Shown piece after piece: positions 12,849 through 15,084 of a DNA stretch of 15,084 bases. The stretch's first letter is position 1. Each line of letters begins with the position of its first letter. This stretch comes from DATEFF01 sp964586395. Lineage in GTDB: Bacteria > Patescibacteriota > Saccharimonadia > Saccharimonadales > EFPC-124. Below the pieces are notes generated by a model. The model was given only the letters and a program-made list of their open reading frames with translations, ran no database searches and was not told the origin of the DNA. The translations under genes and the position numbers were made by a program. Location of the stretch: the NCBI GenBank assembly GCA_964586395.1, contig CAZPGP010000023.1:1-15084 (forward strand), read 5' to 3'.

Positions 12849-12887
12849 AGTTGGCGAGGGGTTTGGTTTTGTAAAAAAACGCCAACT
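12849..12887 (-). repeat. 8-base inverted repeat enclosing the shared motif
   Basis: AGTTGGCG (12849-12856) and CGCCAACT (12880-12887) flank a 23-base loop that contains most of the 17-base motif. It lies directly after the stop of the AraC-type gene. No T-run follows, so it is not a standard terminator; it may be an operator or a weak mRNA hairpin. Confidence 0.5.
12865..12881 (-). promoter_or_regulatory. 17-base shared upstream motif (copy B)
   Basis: On the plus strand GGTTTTGTAAAAAAACG, identical to copy A at 3929-3945. Its near edge is 58 bases from the ATG at 12807, the same distance as copy A. On the minus strand an extended -10-like TGGTTAAAT follows, its hexamer 18 bases beyond the motif, so the motif again covers the -35 region. 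Flanking sequence is otherwise unlike copy A. Confidence 0.6.
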
Positions 12888-13550
12888 TTATAATTTGTGA
12901 ATACCATCGACGTCCGATGGTTTGACGCCCATGATTGTACGGAGGTCACGCGCCAAATGCGACTGGTCGGTATAGCCGACGTCGGCGGCAACATCGCTCG
13001 GTTTTTTGCCGGCTTTAAGTTGGCGGACGGCTTCTTGGGCGCGCTCGATTTTGGTGAAATTCTTTTGCGTGAGGCCAGCGTTTTCGGCAAAGTGTCGCTG
13101 TGCTGAACGCTTCGATGTCCGATACGCACCGTGAACAATCGAGTCAGCATAAAGTAGCTTGGCGGCGATAAGTTGCTCGACTAATTCTTCGGCATTATCG
13201 AATGTCGGGAATGCAAACGTGTGCCCTGATAGAACGAAATGATCGGCGTCGGCATTCGGCAATATCTCGAACGAATCGACCCATTTCTTGGCCGGATACG
13301 CTGGCATGTAGGCACCTGGAGCGAACGAGATCACTACTGACTGCGTGCCGGCTTTGTACGGGACGTCGCTTGGCTTCGTGGCTTGCCCGGTTAGCATCAT
13401 TGCTTTTGACCCGTCGGCCTGGATCATTACAATGAGATCCCACGAGCCGTCCGGAGTGGCCGAGTATACGCCATCGGCGACGTTGCGGCTATGCCAAACT
13501 GTATCAATAAGTGGATGCGCAGATTTGCGGCTTCGATGTATTTGTGTCAT
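12888..13550 (-). CDS. AraC/XylS-family transcriptional regulator
   Basis: 220 aa. The N-terminal ligand-sensing part (about 1-115) resembles the DUF6597 type: VWHSRNVADGVYSATPDGSW (18-37) continuing as DLIVM, then an AraC-like beta barrel without a TM segment. The C-terminal AraC HTH domain (about 125-215) has the first helix-turn-helix near SKRSAQRHFAENAGLTQKNF (146-165) and the second near PSDVAADVGYTDQSHLARDL (184-203), followed by the family end IMGVKPSDV. It probably binds DNA as an activator responding to an unknown small molecule. The ATG at 13550 has TATGCT 8 bases upstream with TGC before it (extended -10), and no good ribosome binding site. The VOC gene directly downstream and the shared 17-base motif are its most likely targets. 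Confidence 0.88.
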   Translation of the reverse strand: MTQIHRSRKSAHPLIDTVWHSRNVADGVYSATPDGSWDLIVMIQADGSKAMMLTGQATKPSDVPYKAGTQSVVISFAPGAYMPAYPAKKWVDSFEILPNADADHFVLSGHTFAFPTFDNAEELVEQLIAAKLLYADSIVHGAYRTSKRSAQRHFAENAGLTQKNFTKIERAQEAVRQLKAGKKPSDVAADVGYTDQSHLARDLRTIMGVKPSDVDGIHKL

Positions 13551-13558
13551 GCCCTACA

Positions 13559-13567
13559 AGCATAGCA
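13559..13567 (-). promoter_or_regulatory. extended -10 box of the AraC-type gene
   Basis: On the minus strand TGCTATGCT (TGn plus TATGCT), 8 bases before the ATG at 13550, so any leader is at most a few bases long. Confidence 0.45.
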
Positions 13568-13664
13568 TTTTTGGTTGATGGTAGACTTAATTTGATTGGC
13601 CTCGGCGCGATTCTGTGGTGGCCACGCCAATTAACGCTCTGTACCCTCTCAGCCGCACAAAACA

Positions 13665-13670
13665 TATAAT
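13665..13670 (+). promoter_or_regulatory. -10 box upstream of the zf-TFIIB gene
   Basis: A perfect TATAAT in the 220-base gap between the AraC-type gene and the zf-TFIIB gene. No convincing -35 at 17 bases. If used, the mRNA would have a leader of about 95 bases that includes a short ORF and a hairpin. Confidence 0.45.
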
Positions 13671-13705
13671 CCTCTACCACAGCAAATCCTCAGCGGGGTA
13701 CCGTA

Positions 13706-13774
13706 ATGTATCTCAAGTGCACATCTCCCTGTGCGCTTGACGTTATTAAATCCAGGAGGGTTCCTATCAAATGA
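13706..13774 (+). CDS. possible 22-aa leader peptide
   Basis: A short ORF, MYLKCTSPCALDVIKSRRVP then IK, ending in TGA that overlaps the ATG of the zf-TFIIB gene as ATGA (13771-13774). The hairpin at 13713-13740 lies inside it, and the AGGAGGG ribosome binding site of the next gene lies near its end. It has only a weak GGGG-type site of its own. The overlap suggests translational coupling, but an ORF this short can arise by chance. The two Cys residues (5 and 9) are notable next to a zinc-ribbon protein. Confidence 0.3.
   Translation: MYLKCTSPCALDVIKSRRVPIK
13713..13740 (+). promoter_or_regulatory. leader hairpin of the zf-TFIIB gene
   Basis: TCAAGTGCACA (13713-13723) pairs with TGTGCGCTTGA (13730-13740) over 11 positions with one G-U, closing a 6-base loop. 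No T-run follows, so it is not a terminator. It ends 13 bases before the AGGAGGG ribosome binding site of the gene at 13771 and could tune its translation. Confidence 0.55.
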
Positions 13775-14070
13775 AATGTCCCGTAGACAACACAACGCTG
13801 GCGATCAGCGAGCGATCTGGCATCGAGATCGATTATTGCCCTGAATGCCGAGGTGTATGGCTTGACCGCGGCGAGCTCGACAAACTTATCAAGGGCGTGA
13901 ATGAATATCAGGAGCGCAGGGGCGGTGAGCGCGATCGCGACTTTGACGACGATGATGACAACGAGGGCTACCGCAGTCGTGATGATCATCGTCGTGATGA
14001 CTCCCCGCATGGCCACAAGAAGAAGCGAGGGGGCTTCATGGAGAATATCTTCGACGGCTTCGGGGACTAG
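13771..14070 (+). CDS. zf-TFIIB (zinc ribbon) domain protein with charged tail
   Basis: 99 aa. An N-terminal zinc-ribbon-like domain (1-42) holds CPVD at 3-6 and CPEC at 23-26, followed by RGVWLDRGELDKL (27-39), the signature of the bacterial zf-TFIIB family. The second metal-ligand position of the first knuckle is Asp6 rather than Cys, a variant I believe is common in this subfamily. Residues 48-87 are a highly charged, low-complexity stretch (RDRDFDDDDDNEGYRSRDDH and more, then HKKKRGG), likely disordered, ending in the hydrophobic tip FMENIFDGFGD, which may be a binding motif. Function of the family is unproven; RNA or protein binding is possible. An AGGAGGG site lies 10 bases before the ATG. 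A 14-base hairpin follows. Confidence 0.85.
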   Translation: MKCPVDNTTLAISERSGIEIDYCPECRGVWLDRGELDKLIKGVNEYQERRGGERDRDFDDDDDNEGYRSRDDHRRDDSPHGHKKKRGGFMENIFDGFGD

Positions 14071-14086
14071 CGAATCCAGACGGAAT

Positions 14087-14121
14087 TTTTAACAGCGCCC
14101 AGATGTCGGGCGCTGTTAAAA
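14087..14121. terminator. strong hairpin between zf-TFIIB and SDR genes
   Basis: TTTTAACAGCGCCC (14087-14100) and GGGCGCTGTTAAAA (14108-14121) form a perfect 14-base stem with a 7-base loop, the longest perfect inverted repeat in the window. The 3' side runs into AAAATTT instead of a clean T-run, so it could be a terminator on either strand or an mRNA stability element. It sits 29 bases before the SDR start. Confidence 0.6.
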
Positions 14122-14149
14122 TTTGGAAACTAATTGCAATAGGAGAAGT

Positions 14150-14995
14150 ATGATGCCACAGCCTGAGCAGCTTAGCGAACGTCCCGGTCACGAATCAGAG
14201 ATGGAGCAAAAGCCCGCCTTTGAGAAACCAGAATACATGGGCAGCGGCAAGCTGGCGGGCAAAGTCGCACTGATAACTGGAGGCGACAGCGGTATCGGTC
14301 GAGCCGTGGCGGTGCTGTTTGCTCGCGAGGGCGCCGATGTGGCTATTAGTTATCTCGAAGAGCACGAAGATGCCGCCGAGACCAAGCAGCGGGTCGAGGA
14401 AGAAGGCCGCCGCTGCATCACGTTGCCTGGCGACGTCGGCAACGAAGCCTGGTGCAAGGAGCTGGTCGAGAAAACGATTGCAGAATTTGGTCAGCTCGAC
14501 ATCCTGATCAACAACGCCGCCGAGCAACATCCGCAGGACGATCTCCGTGATCTGACTGCCGAGCAGCTGGAGCGGACATTCCGTACTAACATATTTGCGC
14601 ACTTCTATCTCAGCAAGGCTGCCCTCACCTACCTGCCGAGCGGTGGAGCTATTATTAATACTGCATCTGTTGTGGCGTATAAAGGCAACCAAGAACTCAT
14701 GGATTATGCGGCCACAAAGGGTGCAATCGTTTCATTCACCCGCTCGCTCTCGGGTCAGCTGGCCGGCGACAATATCCGCGTCAACGCCGTGGCGCCTGGT
14801 CCGATCTGGACGCCGCTTATCCCGTCGACGTTCCCCGAGGAGCATGTTGAGAGCTTTGGTAAGGACACGCCACTCGGCCGCCCCGGCCAGCCCGAGGAAG
14901 TCGCGCCAGCATATGTTTTCTTGGCCTCAAGCGATTCGAGCTATATCACCGGTCAGACCATCCATGTTAACGGTGGTCACGTTGTGAACGGCTAG
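14150..14995 (+). CDS. general-stress SDR oxidoreductase (YghA/YhdF-like)
   Basis: 281 aa, classical short-chain dehydrogenase with the extended N-terminus (about 37 residues before the Rossmann fold) of the YghA/YhdF/YhxC stress group. Seen: cofactor motif TGGDSGIG (43-50), GDVG (94-97) where the adenine ring binds, NNAA (121-124), catalytic Ser173 in NTASV, Tyr186 and Lys190 in YAATK, and PGPIWTPL (216-223) after the active site. It should reduce aldehydes or ketones, or oxidise alcohols, with NAD(P)H. AGGAG lies 4 bases before the ATG at 14150 and 7 before the second ATG at 14153, so either may be used; the second has better spacing. It probably needs its own promoter, since a hairpin separates it from the zf-TFIIB gene; none is obvious. 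Confidence 0.92.
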   Translation: MMPQPEQLSERPGHESEMEQKPAFEKPEYMGSGKLAGKVALITGGDSGIGRAVAVLFAREGADVAISYLEEHEDAAETKQRVEEEGRRCITLPGDVGNEAWCKELVEKTIAEFGQLDILINNAAEQHPQDDLRDLTAEQLERTFRTNIFAHFYLSKAALTYLPSGGAIINTASVVAYKGNQELMDYAATKGAIVSFTRSLSGQLAGDNIRVNAVAPGPIWTPLIPSTFPEEHVESFGKDTPLGRPGQPEEVAPAYVFLASSDSSYITGQTIHVNGGHVVNG

Positions 14996-15031
14996 CCGCA
15001 AGCAGCCTCGCTGTGTCACAATAGAAAGATC

Positions 15032-15084
15032 ATGAGCGCACCCGCTGTATCTACCAAGCGAGCACTTGTCACGTCATTCGTGGT
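15032..15084 (+). CDS. start of a further gene (partial, 17 codons)
   Basis: An open frame from the ATG at 15032 to the window end: MSAPAVSTKRALVTSFVV. A TGT-CACAAT extended -10-like box ends 9 bases upstream, and there is no ribosome binding site. The basic then hydrophobic start suggests a membrane protein; cation diffusion facilitators can start this way, but 17 codons cannot settle it. Confidence 0.4.
   Translation, partial: MSAPAVSTKRALVTSFV

Noticed and set aside
1..15084. CRISPR array, tRNA, rRNA, transposase or phage structural genes
   Set aside because: No regularly spaced repeats, cloverleaf-like sequences or related protein motifs were seen on either strand.

Overview
The window looks like an accessory region of a small-genome environmental bacterium with mid-range GC (about half G+C by eye). 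My best guess is a Patescibacteria/CPR member, most likely Saccharibacteria-like. The reasons are compact unidirectional blocks, many orphan detoxification-type hydrolases and VOC proteins, membrane-anchored surface proteins without sorting machinery, and several genes whose -10 box sits 6 bases before the ATG (leaderless style). The beta-helix protein also resembles one I associate with that group. This assignment is an inference; no rRNA or ribosomal marker is present. The genetic code appears standard, but of 17 complete native genes 12 end in TAG, 5 in TAA and none in TGA.

Layout. (i) 1-1476, minus: two alpha/beta hydrolases of the haloalkane/haloacetate dehalogenase-epoxide hydrolase type in one operon, the second cut by the window edge. 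(ii) 1548-2685, plus: a GC-rich foreign-looking cassette with its own extended -10 promoter, a divergent nucleoside hydrolase-like gene and a strong terminator. (iii) 2762-5881, minus: an EHN-type epoxide hydrolase, a membrane-anchored beta-helix surface protein and a PhnB-like VOC protein, each followed or preceded by its own signals. (iv) 5956-8518, plus: a small serine hydrolase and a NatA/NatB-like ABC exporter pair. (v) 8519-9650, minus: a membrane-anchored lambda-lysozyme (GH104)-like enzyme behind a two-TM protein of unknown role. (vi) 9706-10482, plus: a YaaA-family peroxide stress protein. (vii) 10554-10962, minus: a second GC-rich cassette carrying a 79-aa orphan protein. (viii) 10989-12024, plus: a HEAT-like helical protein and an O6-alkylguanine-DNA alkyltransferase. 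(ix) 12026-13550, minus: two VOC proteins and an AraC-type regulator. (x) 13665-14995, plus: a zf-TFIIB protein with a structured leader and a general-stress SDR oxidoreductase, followed by the first codons of another gene.

Functionally the native genes read as a stress and xenobiotic response neighbourhood: electrophile hydrolysis, VOC enzymes or drug-binding folds, peroxide protection, alkylation repair, efflux and a stress SDR. One direct hint of co-regulation is a 17-base motif found exactly 58 bases upstream of both the epoxide hydrolase (2762-3871) and a VOC gene (12445-12807), the latter lying right behind the AraC regulator gene. The two GC-rich cassettes stand out from everything else in base composition, stop codon (both TGA) and architecture, and are the best candidates for recently acquired, poorly described material. 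No tRNA, rRNA, CRISPR array, transposase or attachment site was found. No gene-free stretch exceeds 300 bases; the longest (13551-13770) holds promoters, a short upstream ORF and a hairpin.
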